This document shows, piece after piece, positions 1 to 8,078 of a stretch of 64,000 nucleotides of DNA. The stretch is from NCBI RefSeq assembly GCF_013377855.1, contig NZ_JABXYJ010000003.1, positions 124,001-188,000 on the forward strand, given 5' to 3'. How positions within the stretch are numbered: position 1 is the stretch's first letter; each line of letters starts with the position of its first letter. Origin of the DNA: Cognatundibacterium oligocarboniphilum. Lineage in GTDB: Bacteria; Pseudomonadota; Gammaproteobacteria; Burkholderiales; Burkholderiaceae_D. The notes under the pieces are model-generated. The model saw only the letters and a list, made by a program, of their open reading frames with translations, ran no database searches and was not told the DNA's origin. The position numbers and the translations under genes are program-made.

Positions 1-387
1 TGGAGCGAGCATTCACGGCTGGCACAGGAAATGTTTAAGGCGCTGGGCGGCGGCAGTTGGGACGTTTCTAAAAATTTCATTTATCATCGCAGTCGTGGTG
101 AAATCGGGACGCTGGCGCTGGCAGTCGCCGCAGCAGCCGATCACGACGAAACCGCAACGCGGATTCTGAAACAGGCGGGTGCGGAACTGGCACGGCTGGG
201 TTTGGCAATGTGCCGCCGTTTCGGTGACAAACCGATGGTGTTGAGCGGACGGGTACAGGAACTGCACCCGCTGATCGCAGATTCGCTACGCCAGCATTTG
301 CCGCCACATATCAGCCTGCGGCGCAGCGTCTGTCAGGCGCACTTTTCGGCAGCCAGGCTGGCTGCCAGACAACTCAGGACTTTATGA
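1..387 (+). CDS. BadF/BadG/BcrA/BcrD-type sugar kinase, C-terminal part
   Basis: The reading frame is open from base 1 without a start, so the gene begins before the window; 128 residues are present. The sequence fits the C-terminal ATPase lobe of the BadF/BadG family, which includes N-acetylglucosamine kinases: an Ala-rich helix followed by a segment reading MVLSGRV close to the end. The stop overlaps the start of the next gene (ATGA), so the two are probably translationally coupled. The neighbour is an anhydromuropeptide-type amidase, which makes a role in phosphorylating recycled cell-wall amino sugars plausible. The specific substrate is inferred from this context and not visible in the fragment. 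Confidence 0.7.
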   Translation, partial: WSEHSRLAQEMFKALGGGSWDVSKNFIYHRSRGEIGTLALAVAAAADHDETATRILKQAGAELARLGLAMCRRFGDKPMVLSGRVQELHPLIADSLRQHLPPHISLRRSVCQAHFSAARLAARQLRTL

Positions 388-1187
388 TGAAAAACTGGTT
401 ACTGATCGGCATTCTCGCCATCCTGCTGAGCGCTTGTTCTACCGTTCCCCGGCGCGATATTGATGCCAGCATTTCGGCCAAAAGTCAGGAAGACCGCGTG
501 CAATTTCTGGTTCTGCATTACACCGCGATTGACCAGCCGACCTCGCTGCGTGTACTCAGTCAGCAGGGCGTCAGCAGCCATTATCTGGTGGGAAATGAGT
601 CGCCCGTTAAAGTATGGCAACTGGTGGACGAAAACCGCATGTCCTATCACGCCGGGCTCAGCGACTGGAAAGGCTACAGCCGCTTAAATGCCAGCTCCAT
701 TGGTATTGAAATCGTGAATCTCGGCTTTAAAGATACACCGGAAGGGCGCGTCTATTTCCCATTTCCCCAGGAACAGATTGACCGGGTGATTGCCCTGGTC
801 AGGGAGATTGCGGCCAGGCATCAGATTCGCCCGGAATACATTCTCGGTCATTCGGACATCGCCCCACAGCGCAAATCGGATCCCGGCCCAATGTTCCCGT
901 GGAAGCAGCTGGCCGATGCCGGTCTGATTCCCTGGCCGGATGCCGCCGAAGTGGCGCAGCGCACACCGTTATATGAAGCGCAATTGCCGGACGTTTTCTG
1001 GTTCCAGCAAAAACTGGCACGGCACGGCTATGCGGTACCGCAGACCGGCGTACTGGATGAAGCGACCAAAAATGTGCTGATTGCCTTTCAGACCAAATAC
1101 CGGCCTGCAAAGTTTGACGGCATTCCGGATGCAGAGACCGCAGCCATACTCGATGTGCTGGTCACCAATACCAATAAAGTGCATTGA
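384..1187 (+). CDS. amiD: N-acetylmuramoyl-L-alanine amidase lipoprotein, AmiD type
   Basis: A 267-residue lipoprotein that should cleave the amide bond between muramic acid and the stem peptide in the periplasm. The signal peptide ends in a lipobox (LLSAC, Cys18). An Amidase_2 domain follows: His45 (VLHYTA), His156 (ILGHSDIAP) and Asp166 (KSDPGP) fit the zinc ligands, and Glu109 (IGIEIVN) sits at the catalytic position. A peptidoglycan-binding repeat covers roughly residues 205-260. Length and order match E. coli AmiD, an outer-membrane lipoprotein of similar size. It overlaps the upstream kinase-like gene by four bases, consistent with a peptidoglycan recycling operon. Cytosolic AmpD is the alternative, but the lipobox argues against it. 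Confidence 0.88.
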   Translation: MMKNWLLIGILAILLSACSTVPRRDIDASISAKSQEDRVQFLVLHYTAIDQPTSLRVLSQQGVSSHYLVGNESPVKVWQLVDENRMSYHAGLSDWKGYSRLNASSIGIEIVNLGFKDTPEGRVYFPFPQEQIDRVIALVREIAARHQIRPEYILGHSDIAPQRKSDPGPMFPWKQLADAGLIPWPDAAEVAQRTPLYEAQLPDVFWFQQKLARHGYAVPQTGVLDEATKNVLIAFQTKYRPAKFDGIPDAETAAILDVLVTNTNKVH

Positions 1188-1417
1188 CTGCAGCAAACAC
1201 CGACGCCAGGTCTGAATAACCAATATCACCGAAATACAAATCCTGACGCAAGAGTTCCCATCCTGAGGATTCAGACATTGCCTGACTGACCGGCGCTTCA
1301 TCCCGTCTGCAAGCATTCTGTTCCGCACAAACTGCATTTGGTCGCCAGCACCTGTCATTCTGACTGCGGAATGATTACAGTGCACTGACCGGAACACGAC
1401 AGGAAAGGGGCTGTATC

Positions 1418-1507
1418 ATGAAACTTGCTGCGAATATGGAAGGCATACTGCTGGCGGCAATCGGGCTGGTGATGCTGAGCAATCTGCTGCGACCGTTATT
1501 TATCTGA
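1418..1507 (+). CDS. very small membrane protein, 29 residues
   Basis: A 29-codon frame beginning MKLAANMEG, followed by a single hydrophobic stretch (ILLAAIGLVMLSNLL) and a short tail. A strong purine-rich ribosome-binding site (AGGAAAGGGG) lies just upstream with good spacing, the main reason to believe it is translated. It ends a few bases before a second small membrane protein. I recognise no family. It looks like a one-span inner-membrane microprotein and may work with its neighbour. Confidence 0.5.
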   Translation: MKLAANMEGILLAAIGLVMLSNLLRPLFI

Positions 1508-1511
1508 GGTG

Positions 1512-1709
1512 ATGATGCTGACACTGATGCTGTGGCTGATTCTGCTGGTATTCTGCTGGCCGCTGGCCTTGCTGGTACTGATGCTGTATCCGCTGGTCTG
1601 GCTGTTGTTGCTCCCATTCCGGATCATCGGCATTGCCGTGGATGGCGTTCTGGAGTTATTGCGGACAATCATCATGCTGCCGGTCCGGCTGTTACGTGCC
1701 GGCAGCTGA
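1512..1709 (+). CDS. small membrane protein, about 65 residues
   Basis: A short frame of almost uninterrupted Leu, Val, Ile and Trp residues, enough for two membrane passes, ending in a basic tail (RLLRAGS). GAGG overlaps the stop of the preceding 29-residue gene and precedes several possible starts (GTG at 1509, ATG at 1512 or 1515); I chose the first ATG. The two small genes are almost contiguous and are probably co-transcribed. No family is recognisable and the function is unknown. Confidence 0.5.
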   Translation: MMLTLMLWLILLVFCWPLALLVLMLYPLVWLLLLPFRIIGIAVDGVLELLRTIIMLPVRLLRAGS

Positions 1710-1850
1710 CTCAGCTGGCTGAATTTATCTGAATGCACTCCTCCGGATTGAGCAATAGCAGCGGATGGTTGACGGAAACGCGCTCAATCATCCCTTATGA
1801 CTGTGAAAATGGCTTCAGCAAGGTGTTAAAGCATATCCGCAACCCGGCTC

Positions 1851-2714
1851 TCAGTGCACGTGGTTGAATAATTCGTGCAGCTCTTCCAGACGGTCTTCCA
1901 GCTCATCGCTTGCCAGACCGAGGAAATCAAGCGCCTGCTGGCCGCCCTTCTCCCATTCGGCGAGCGTTTCCTGCCCATGATATTTGTGAATGGCGTACTC
2001 AGCCACCAGTGACAGCGCCACCAGTGCGCGCACCCGTTCGCTGGTAGCGGTATCCTGCAACACGGCATAATCATGGTGCAGCAAAATCGCACTACAGACC
2101 TCTTCAGGCAAACCCCAGGTGCGGGCCATCAGCGCCCCGATCGAAGTGTGGCTGGTGTGGTGTTTTTCCTGCTCGATGAAGGTGAATTTATGCTCGAGTT
2201 GCTGATACGCCAGTTCCAGCGTCTGCTGGTAATCAGGAAAACGCTCCATCAGAATCGGAATGCCGATATCGCAGAACAGGCCAAACGTATGCGCCAGATC
2301 AACCGGACAAACACGCATGCAGCCGGCCAGATATGACATGGCTTGCGCGCGCTTGGAGGAAAAATCCCAGAATTTGATCAGGGATACATTTTCTATCTGT
2401 ATGGATTGCCGGGCAATGATGCCTGTCATCAGCAGGCCGCATTGCTGCATACCGAGCAACTGTACCGCATGATCGACTGAAGATGCTTTCAGTCTCAGAC
2501 CAAAAAAAGACGAATTAGTGAGCTTCAGCAAAGAAGCCGATAAAGAAACATCGTGGGAAATCGTGGCTGCCAGACGACGCGGATCAGGTTCGCGGCTGCT
2601 TAGTTCTGCCTGGACATCAGCCAACATACTGGGGCGCGGGGGAATCCGGATGGTCTTGATCAACGCATCAACCGACTGATCATTCGCCACAGATGTCTTG
2701 CTTGCAGGTGTCAT
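1851..2714 (-). CDS. HDOD domain protein
   Basis: A 287-residue soluble protein with one HDOD domain over most of its length. Typical features are the opening IPPRPSMLADVQ, then HDVSLSASLLKLTNSSFFG, then VDHAVQLLGMQQ. HDOD proteins are HD-like domains that usually lack full phosphodiesterase chemistry and take part in signalling, often tied to c-di-GMP or motility. The output here cannot be read from sequence. The gene stands alone between the small membrane proteins and creA, on the opposite strand to the former. The start has no strong ribosome-binding site, so the first residues are uncertain. Confidence 0.85.
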   Translation of the reverse strand: MTPASKTSVANDQSVDALIKTIRIPPRPSMLADVQAELSSREPDPRRLAATISHDVSLSASLLKLTNSSFFGLRLKASSVDHAVQLLGMQQCGLLMTGIIARQSIQIENVSLIKFWDFSSKRAQAMSYLAGCMRVCPVDLAHTFGLFCDIGIPILMERFPDYQQTLELAYQQLEHKFTFIEQEKHHTSHTSIGALMARTWGLPEEVCSAILLHHDYAVLQDTATSERVRALVALSLVAEYAIHKYHGQETLAEWEKGGQQALDFLGLASDELEDRLEELHELFNHVH

Positions 2715-2843
2715 ATCAAAGCGATAAGGGATATCTTGCAGCTGAGTATTTTAACGTAAATTACAGCGAAGAACCCCTGTCCCGACGCAGTTTTTCACTT
2801 CCTGCTGCACCGGAACGGCAAGCAGATCCTCAGCTGCAAGTGT

Positions 2844-3341
2844 TTATTTGAGCGGAATCGGCGTACTGTGATCGACGGCGACAGCGGTGACGCTGTTTTT
2901 CGGTGAACCATCGATCAGTTTGTCCGAATAAGTCAGGTACACCAGCGCATTCCGCTTCTGATCGACCATGCGGACAATGCGCAATTTTTTAAACAGGATA
3001 GACAAACTCTGATTAAACACTTCTTCCTGTTGCTTCAACGGTCCCGGAAAAGTGATCGCCCCGACCTGACGGCAGGCAATCGATGCTTCCGATTTATCCT
3101 CTGCCAGACCAAGCCCGCCGGAGATGCCGCCCGTTTTGGCGCGCGAGACATAGCAGGTCACGCCATTGACTTTAGGGTCATCGTAAGCCTCCACCACGAC
3201 TTTATGGTCAGGCCCGATCAATTTAAATGCCGTATCCACGCTGCCGATATGTTCGGCCTGCGCCGCCGTTGTACATAAACCCCAAACCAGTGCAGCGAAT
3301 ATGGTCTGTTTTACCTGTTTTACCTGTTTTGCCCGTTTCAT
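2844..3341 (-). CDS. creA: CreA family periplasmic protein
   Basis: A 165-residue exported protein of the CreA family: a signal peptide ending near AAQAE, then [11 protein letters not shown] and a region around [18 protein letters not shown] that is typical of CreA. Its biochemical role is unknown in any organism. I chose the ATG at 3341 because AAGGA lies five bases before it; an ATG two codons upstream overlaps that site. The N-terminus is odd: a 9-base unit repeated three times (3307-3333) encodes KQVKQVKQ, giving a long positively charged lead to the signal peptide. Confidence 0.85.
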   Translation of the reverse strand: MKRAKQVKQVKQTIFAALVWGLCTTAAQAEHIGSVDTAFKLIGPDHKVVVEAYDDPKVNGVTCYVSRAKTGGISGGLGLAEDKSEASIACRQVGAITFPGPLKQQEEVFNQSLSILFKKLRIVRMVDQKRNALVYLTYSDKLIDGSPKNSVTAVAVDHSTPIPLK

Positions 3342-3439
3342 GTTCATCCTTTGTCGGTATATGAATCAGCATGCGTTCCTTGGCACGACCTGGCTGCCAG
3401 AAACCCGGAAGTCCGAAGCAGATATGGTGCAACCGGGAG

Positions 3440-4909
3440 TTAATTCAAGCGGGAATGACGTTTGCTGTATAAAAAATAAATGCCGACCGCAATAAACATC
3501 CAGATAAAGAATACCCTATATGTCGTCGCTGATAAATCTTTCAAAATATACAGACAGGCCAGTATGCTCAGGCCCGGGATCAGATAAGGACCAAACGGTA
3601 CCCTGAACCCATGATTGCCATGACCGGTTCCCTGACGGCGGATCACCGGCACCGCACTCGACACCACGATGAACGCCACCAGCGTCCCCATGCTGACCAT
3701 ATCCCACAGGAACGTGGCATCTACCAGACCGGCAACAATACCGACCACCAGACACACCAGCACCGTGTTGATGACCGGTGCACGGGTGCGGCTATGCACC
3801 TTCTGAAATGCATAAGGAATCAGTCCGTCTTTGCTGATGGCATATAAAATCCGACTCTGCCCGTAAATGGTCACCAAAGTCACGCTGAAAACAGAAATCA
3901 CCGCACCGGCAGATAAAATCAGCGCCGGCCAGGCTTTGCCGGTGACATTTTGCAAAATCACCGCCAAACCAGCTTCCTGTCCGTCAAACATGGCAGCAGG
4001 CTGTGCACCGATGGCAGCAACGGCAACCAGCATGTAAAACACCGTCACAACCAGTAGTGCCGCCATGATGCCCAAAGGAACATTTTTGCGTGGATCCTTG
4101 ACTTCCGCGCCGGCCGTTGCAACCGTGTCGAGTCCGATGAAGGAGAAAAAAACTGTGCCTGCTGCCGCTGTCACGCCTGCCATACCCGCCAGTCCCTTGC
4201 TGTTGTCAGTATTAAAAAAAGGCGTGAAGTGTTCGGCATGAAAGCCGGTGAATGCAATCACCGCAAAGAACGTCAGAATCACCAATTTGATCATGACCAT
4301 GATGGCATTGACCGTGGCGGATTCCTTGGCGCCACGCAGCAACAGCACACAGCAGATCATCACCAGAATCACTGGCGGCAGATTGAACTGGGACAAATGA
4401 ATTTCCATGCCTTTCGGCCCCGAAACGATCATCGGTGAACGCAGCATTTCCGGAATCTGCCAGCCAATCGCATTTTCCAGGAAATTATTCAGATAAGCCG
4501 ACCAGCCAATGGCAGTTGCACTGGCGGCCAACCCGTATTCCAGCAACAGGCAGGCTGCCACCACGAAAGCAGCAAACTCGCCGACTGTTGCATAGGCAAA
4601 GGAATAAGATGAACCGGATGCCGGAATTCTGGCAGACAGCTCGGAATAGCACAGCGCCGTCAGCCCTGCCGTCAGGGCGGCAATTAAGAAAGACAGGATC
4701 ACGGAAGGCCCGGCCTTGGGCACGGCTTCGACCATGGTGAAAAAAATCCCGGTGCCGATGGTGGCACCGACGCCGATCATGGTCAGCGCAAATAAACCCA
4801 GTGAGCGATGCAGGCCTTGGTGTTGCTCATCCTCCGCAATGATGTCCTGCGAACTAGCCGGTTTGGTACGCAGCAATTGCTGCAGTAATGAAGTCTGGCT
4901 CAAGATCAT
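3440..4909 (-). CDS. APC superfamily amino-acid permease, cationic (CAT) type
   Basis: A 489-residue inner-membrane permease with about twelve membrane segments. The first helix carries the unwound substrate-site motif of the APC superfamily (GATIGTGIFF), and the region after helix 2 (YSELSARIPASGSSYSFAYATVGEFAAF) is characteristic of CAT and YfnA-like transporters. It probably imports an amino acid with proton coupling; the substrate cannot be assigned. AAGGA lies almost directly against the ATG at 4909, too close for an ideal site, so a TTG two codons further in is a possible alternative start. It is transcribed divergently from the DUF2946 gene. Confidence 0.85.
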   Translation of the reverse strand: MILSQTSLLQQLLRTKPASSQDIIAEDEQHQGLHRSLGLFALTMIGVGATIGTGIFFTMVEAVPKAGPSVILSFLIAALTAGLTALCYSELSARIPASGSSYSFAYATVGEFAAFVVAACLLLEYGLAASATAIGWSAYLNNFLENAIGWQIPEMLRSPMIVSGPKGMEIHLSQFNLPPVILVMICCVLLLRGAKESATVNAIMVMIKLVILTFFAVIAFTGFHAEHFTPFFNTDNSKGLAGMAGVTAAAGTVFFSFIGLDTVATAGAEVKDPRKNVPLGIMAALLVVTVFYMLVAVAAIGAQPAAMFDGQEAGLAVILQNVTGKAWPALILSAGAVISVFSVTLVTIYGQSRILYAISKDGLIPYAFQKVHSRTRAPVINTVLVCLVVGIVAGLVDATFLWDMVSMGTLVAFIVVSSAVPVIRRQGTGHGNHGFRVPFGPYLIPGLSILACLYILKDLSATTYRVFFIWMFIAVGIYFLYSKRHSRLN

Positions 4910-5163
4910 TCCTTCTGCTCGGAAACGCTATCTTGTGGATCGCGCCTCCCTGTTTAATCGGCTCATGTCACCATTGCGCCATCGCACAATGCACCAGCCG
5001 TACCGGACTCTGCGAAGCCGGTCGCCAGAGGAATATGTCATTCCGGTGACATGAAAACCGCCATCATAGCGGTAAACGGCGGGCAGATTCACGCTGCCTG
5101 CAGGAATTTAGAAGTTTGTTGTATATCATGTTCATCAGGATTGCCGGTGTTACAATTCGCTAC

Positions 5164-5547
5164 ATGATTCTGTTCACACCGTCCCGCCGCATCGTGCACC
5201 GTCTGGTGCGCGCAGTACTGCTGATGTATGTACTGACGCTGGGCGTTGCCATGGCATCCCCCATGATCCGCTCCGATGCCATGAACCTGATCTGTACCAG
5301 CACAGGTTACAAGCTGATCGGCCAGGCAAGCGGTGATTCCACCCCGGGAAAAATCCAGCCAGGCCAGCATCTGCTGGATTGCCCGCTGTGCACAGCCGCC
5401 GGTATCCCTCCTGCATTTTCCTGTGCGCCGGTCTGCGAACCGCCTCACACCCTGTCGTACGCGACGCGTTCCATTCCGGCTGCCCGCCTCGCCTCTATCG
5501 TGTCGGCACCGTTGCCGGCCCGCGGACCTCCCATAACCATTCAGTAA
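5164..5547 (+). CDS. DUF2946 family protein
   Basis: A short exported protein with a basic N-terminus and a hydrophobic segment (VLLMYVLTLGVAMA), then a region with a CPLC motif and further cysteines (FSCAPVC), as in DUF2946. Such proteins are commonly found beside TonB-dependent receptors or copper genes and may bind metal. It lies about 100 bases before a TonB-dependent receptor on the same strand. The start is uncertain: an ATG at 5128 and a TTG at 5116 are in frame upstream. I chose 5164 because it leaves a normal signal peptide. A TACAAT box at 5151-5156 would place transcription start almost on this ATG. Confidence 0.65.
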   Translation: MILFTPSRRIVHRLVRAVLLMYVLTLGVAMASPMIRSDAMNLICTSTGYKLIGQASGDSTPGKIQPGQHLLDCPLCTAAGIPPAFSCAPVCEPPHTLSYATRSIPAARLASIVSAPLPARGPPITIQ

Positions 5548-5648
5548 ATCTCCACACTGGTCAGACAACTTGCTGTCATTGCCTGAATACGGCAGACAGC
5601 CGTTCGCCCGCACCTCTTTCTGTGCACATTATTGATTGATTCCACACT

Positions 5649-7967
5649 ATGCTGACTACCTCAGTCCCAGCGGGTCTGCGCGTCCGGAAAACCATTCTAG
5701 TCGCAGCTCTCGCCTTTGCATTTTCCTGCTTCCCTGCCATGGCAATGGCCGATATCGTTGTGGCCGATGCCAGTGCATCGCTGCAATCGGTCATCATTAA
5801 CGGTGAGCGCCCGTCTTCCCTGCCGACGGAAATTCCAACCACCATCGAAGGCATACGAGCACGAGAAATCGAACGCACCATCAATGCGGTGGATGCAGAA
5901 GATGCGCTCAAATACCTGCCCAGCCTGCTGGTCCGCAAGCGCTACACCGGCGACTACAACCATGCCGTGCTGGCAACGCGTGCTTCCGGCACAGGCAACA
6001 GCGCACGCTCGCTGGTGTATGCCGACGGCATCCTGCTTTCCAATTTACTCGGTAACGGTGCAACATTCACCCCGCGCTGGGGTCTGGTGACACCGGAAGA
6101 AATCGAACGGGTCGACGTGCTGTACGGTCCGTTTTCCGCCGCCTATGCAGGTAACTCCGCTGGTGCCGTGGTGGATTACATCACTCGCATGCCCAGACAG
6201 TTTGAAGCACATGCCAAAATCACCGGCCTCAGCGAAAACTTTCAGCTCTATGGCACCAGCCAGACCTATACCGGCAAGCAACTGAGTACCAGTCTGGGCA
6301 ACCGCCAGGGAGATTTTTCCTGGTGGCTGAATCTGAATCAGCTCGACAGCGATGGCCATCCGATTGCCTTCACCACCAAACTGATGGCATCCGGCATCAG
6401 CAGCAATACGGGCCAGGTCGTAACTGGTGCCATTGCAGGGAAAAATCCGCAGAATCAGGACTGGTGGATTCTTGGGGCTACGGGCCAGTATCACACCGTG
6501 CAAGACCATGCAAAAATCAAACTGGCTTATGATCTGAGCCCGGCTTTGCGTGCCAGCTATACCTTCGGCTACTGGCGCAATCACATGGACAGCGGATTAC
6601 AAAGCTACTTGCGCGATACCGCCGGCAATCCCGTCTACAGCGGCGACATCAATCTGAACGGTAAAAAATATTCCCTGTCGCCAACCGATATGTCGAACAC
6701 GCAGAACCGGCTGGAACATCTGGCGCACGGCCTGAATCTGAAAAGCCGCACCAAAGGCGTGTTTGAATGGGAAATCGCCGCCAGCCTGTATGACTACCGC
6801 AAAGATACCGGGCGCAACCCGCTGGCGGTAGTCCCGGCAGCAGACAATGGCGGCCCGGGTCGGATCACTGATCAGAGCGGCACCGGCTGGAATACGTTTG
6901 CCATGAAAGGCATCTGGCGGCCCAATACCGCGCACACCACGGAATTCGGCTATCAGCGCGAGGATTACCGGATGCGAACCCAGGTCTCAGATACCACCGA
7001 CTGGCTGCACGGCGAAGGACAAAAACTGTTTTCCGCCTTTCAGGGCGACACCCGTTTGCAGAGTCTGTATTTACAGGATGCCTGGCGTCTGGCGCCGCAA
7101 TGGAAAAGCATTATCGGCGGCAGGCTGGAACAATGGCAGGCTGATCACGGCGCGTTATCAAATGCCGGCACCGTCCTGCATTTCGGCAGTCGCAGTGAAC
7201 AGGCTTTCTCGCCGAAAGCCGCACTGGCGTTCAGTGCCGCTGACAACTGGACTTACAAGGCATCGGTCGGACGTGCAGTTCGTATGCCGACCGTATCCGA
7301 ACTGTATCAGGGCAGTATTTCCAATAACGTGATTGTGAACAATGACCCGAACCTGAAACCAGAAAAATCCTGGACCACGGAATGGACTGCAGAACGCAGT
7401 CTCGACGAAGGAAAAAGCATACTGCGTGCCACACTGTTTCATGAGCGGACCAGCGATGCCCTGTACTCTCAGGTGAATACGCTGGTCACGCCAAATATCA
7501 CCAACATCCAGAACATCGGCATCATCAGGACAACCGGACTGGAACTGGTGTATCAGGCCAGCGATGTGTTCTGGCGCGGGCTGGATGTGATGTCGAGTGT
7601 GACCTATACCGATTCGGTGATTCTCAAGAATGCGGCCAATCCGGTCAGCGTCGGTAAAGCGCAGCCGCGCATCCCGGACTGGCGCGCCAATCTGGTACTC
7701 AGTTATCGCCCGAATGACAAGCTCAGCACTTCGCTCGGCATCCGCTACAGCGGCCGCCAGTATGGGGCGCTGGATAACAGCGACATCCATGCCTTCACAT
7801 ACTTCGGTTTCTCCAGTTTCCTGGTTGCCGATGTGCGCGTGCATTACCAGCTCGCCAGACAATGGAGTGCCGCTATCGGTATCGATAATCTGAACAATAA
7901 AAAATACTGGGCGTTTCATCCCTACACCCAGCGCAGCGTCAGTGCAGAAATCAGGTTCGATTATTGA
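5649..7967 (+). CDS. TonB-dependent outer-membrane receptor
   Basis: A 772-residue receptor: a signal peptide (ending about AMAMAD), a plug domain (VDAEDALKYLPSLLVRKRY, then GPFSAAYAGNSAGAVVDYITR), and a 22-strand-type barrel with late motifs (RAVRMPTVSELYQG, NLKPEKSW) ending in an aromatic residue, FDY. It should import a substrate across the outer membrane with energy from TonB. The upstream DUF2946 gene suggests a metal, perhaps copper, but this is inference from context. No tonB-exbBD genes are adjacent. A strong stem-loop follows the stop, so the unit ends here. Confidence 0.9.
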   Translation: MLTTSVPAGLRVRKTILVAALAFAFSCFPAMAMADIVVADASASLQSVIINGERPSSLPTEIPTTIEGIRAREIERTINAVDAEDALKYLPSLLVRKRYTGDYNHAVLATRASGTGNSARSLVYADGILLSNLLGNGATFTPRWGLVTPEEIERVDVLYGPFSAAYAGNSAGAVVDYITRMPRQFEAHAKITGLSENFQLYGTSQTYTGKQLSTSLGNRQGDFSWWLNLNQLDSDGHPIAFTTKLMASGISSNTGQVVTGAIAGKNPQNQDWWILGATGQYHTVQDHAKIKLAYDLSPALRASYTFGYWRNHMDSGLQSYLRDTAGNPVYSGDINLNGKKYSLSPTDMSNTQNRLEHLAHGLNLKSRTKGVFEWEIAASLYDYRKDTGRNPLAVVPAADNGGPGRITDQSGTGWNTFAMKGIWRPNTAHTTEFGYQREDYRMRTQVSDTTDWLHGEGQKLFSAFQGDTRLQSLYLQDAWRLAPQWKSIIGGRLEQWQADHGALSNAGTVLHFGSRSEQAFSPKAALAFSAADNWTYKASVGRAVRMPTVSELYQGSISNNVIVNNDPNLKPEKSWTTEWTAERSLDEGKSILRATLFHERTSDALYSQVNTLVTPNITNIQNIGIIRTTGLELVYQASDVFWRGLDVMSSVTYTDSVILKNAANPVSVGKAQPRIPDWRANLVLSYRPNDKLSTSLGIRYSGRQYGALDNSDIHAFTYFGFSSFLVADVRVHYQLARQWSAAIGIDNLNNKKYWAFHPYTQRSVSAEIRFDY

Positions 7968-7990
7968 TACGCTGCCGAATGAAGCAAACC

Positions 7991-8035
7991 GGGCGGTTCG
8001 CACAGAAATGTGCGCCGCCCATTTCATTATTTTTC
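7991..8035 (+). terminator. intrinsic terminator after the TonB receptor
   Basis: GGGCGG and CGCACA (separated by TT) pair with TGTGCG and CCGCCC around a GAAA loop, followed by a T-rich stretch. It ends the DUF2946-receptor unit and separates it from the convergent peptidase gene. Confidence 0.8.
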
Positions 8036-8078
8036 AGTGATCCGGCAACCTGACTTCCAGCCGTTGCAGGACATAGTA

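Noticed and set aside
1188..1417. Possible RNA gene in the amidase downstream gap
   Set aside because: No tRNA-like cloverleaf or strong stem-loop could be found by eye.
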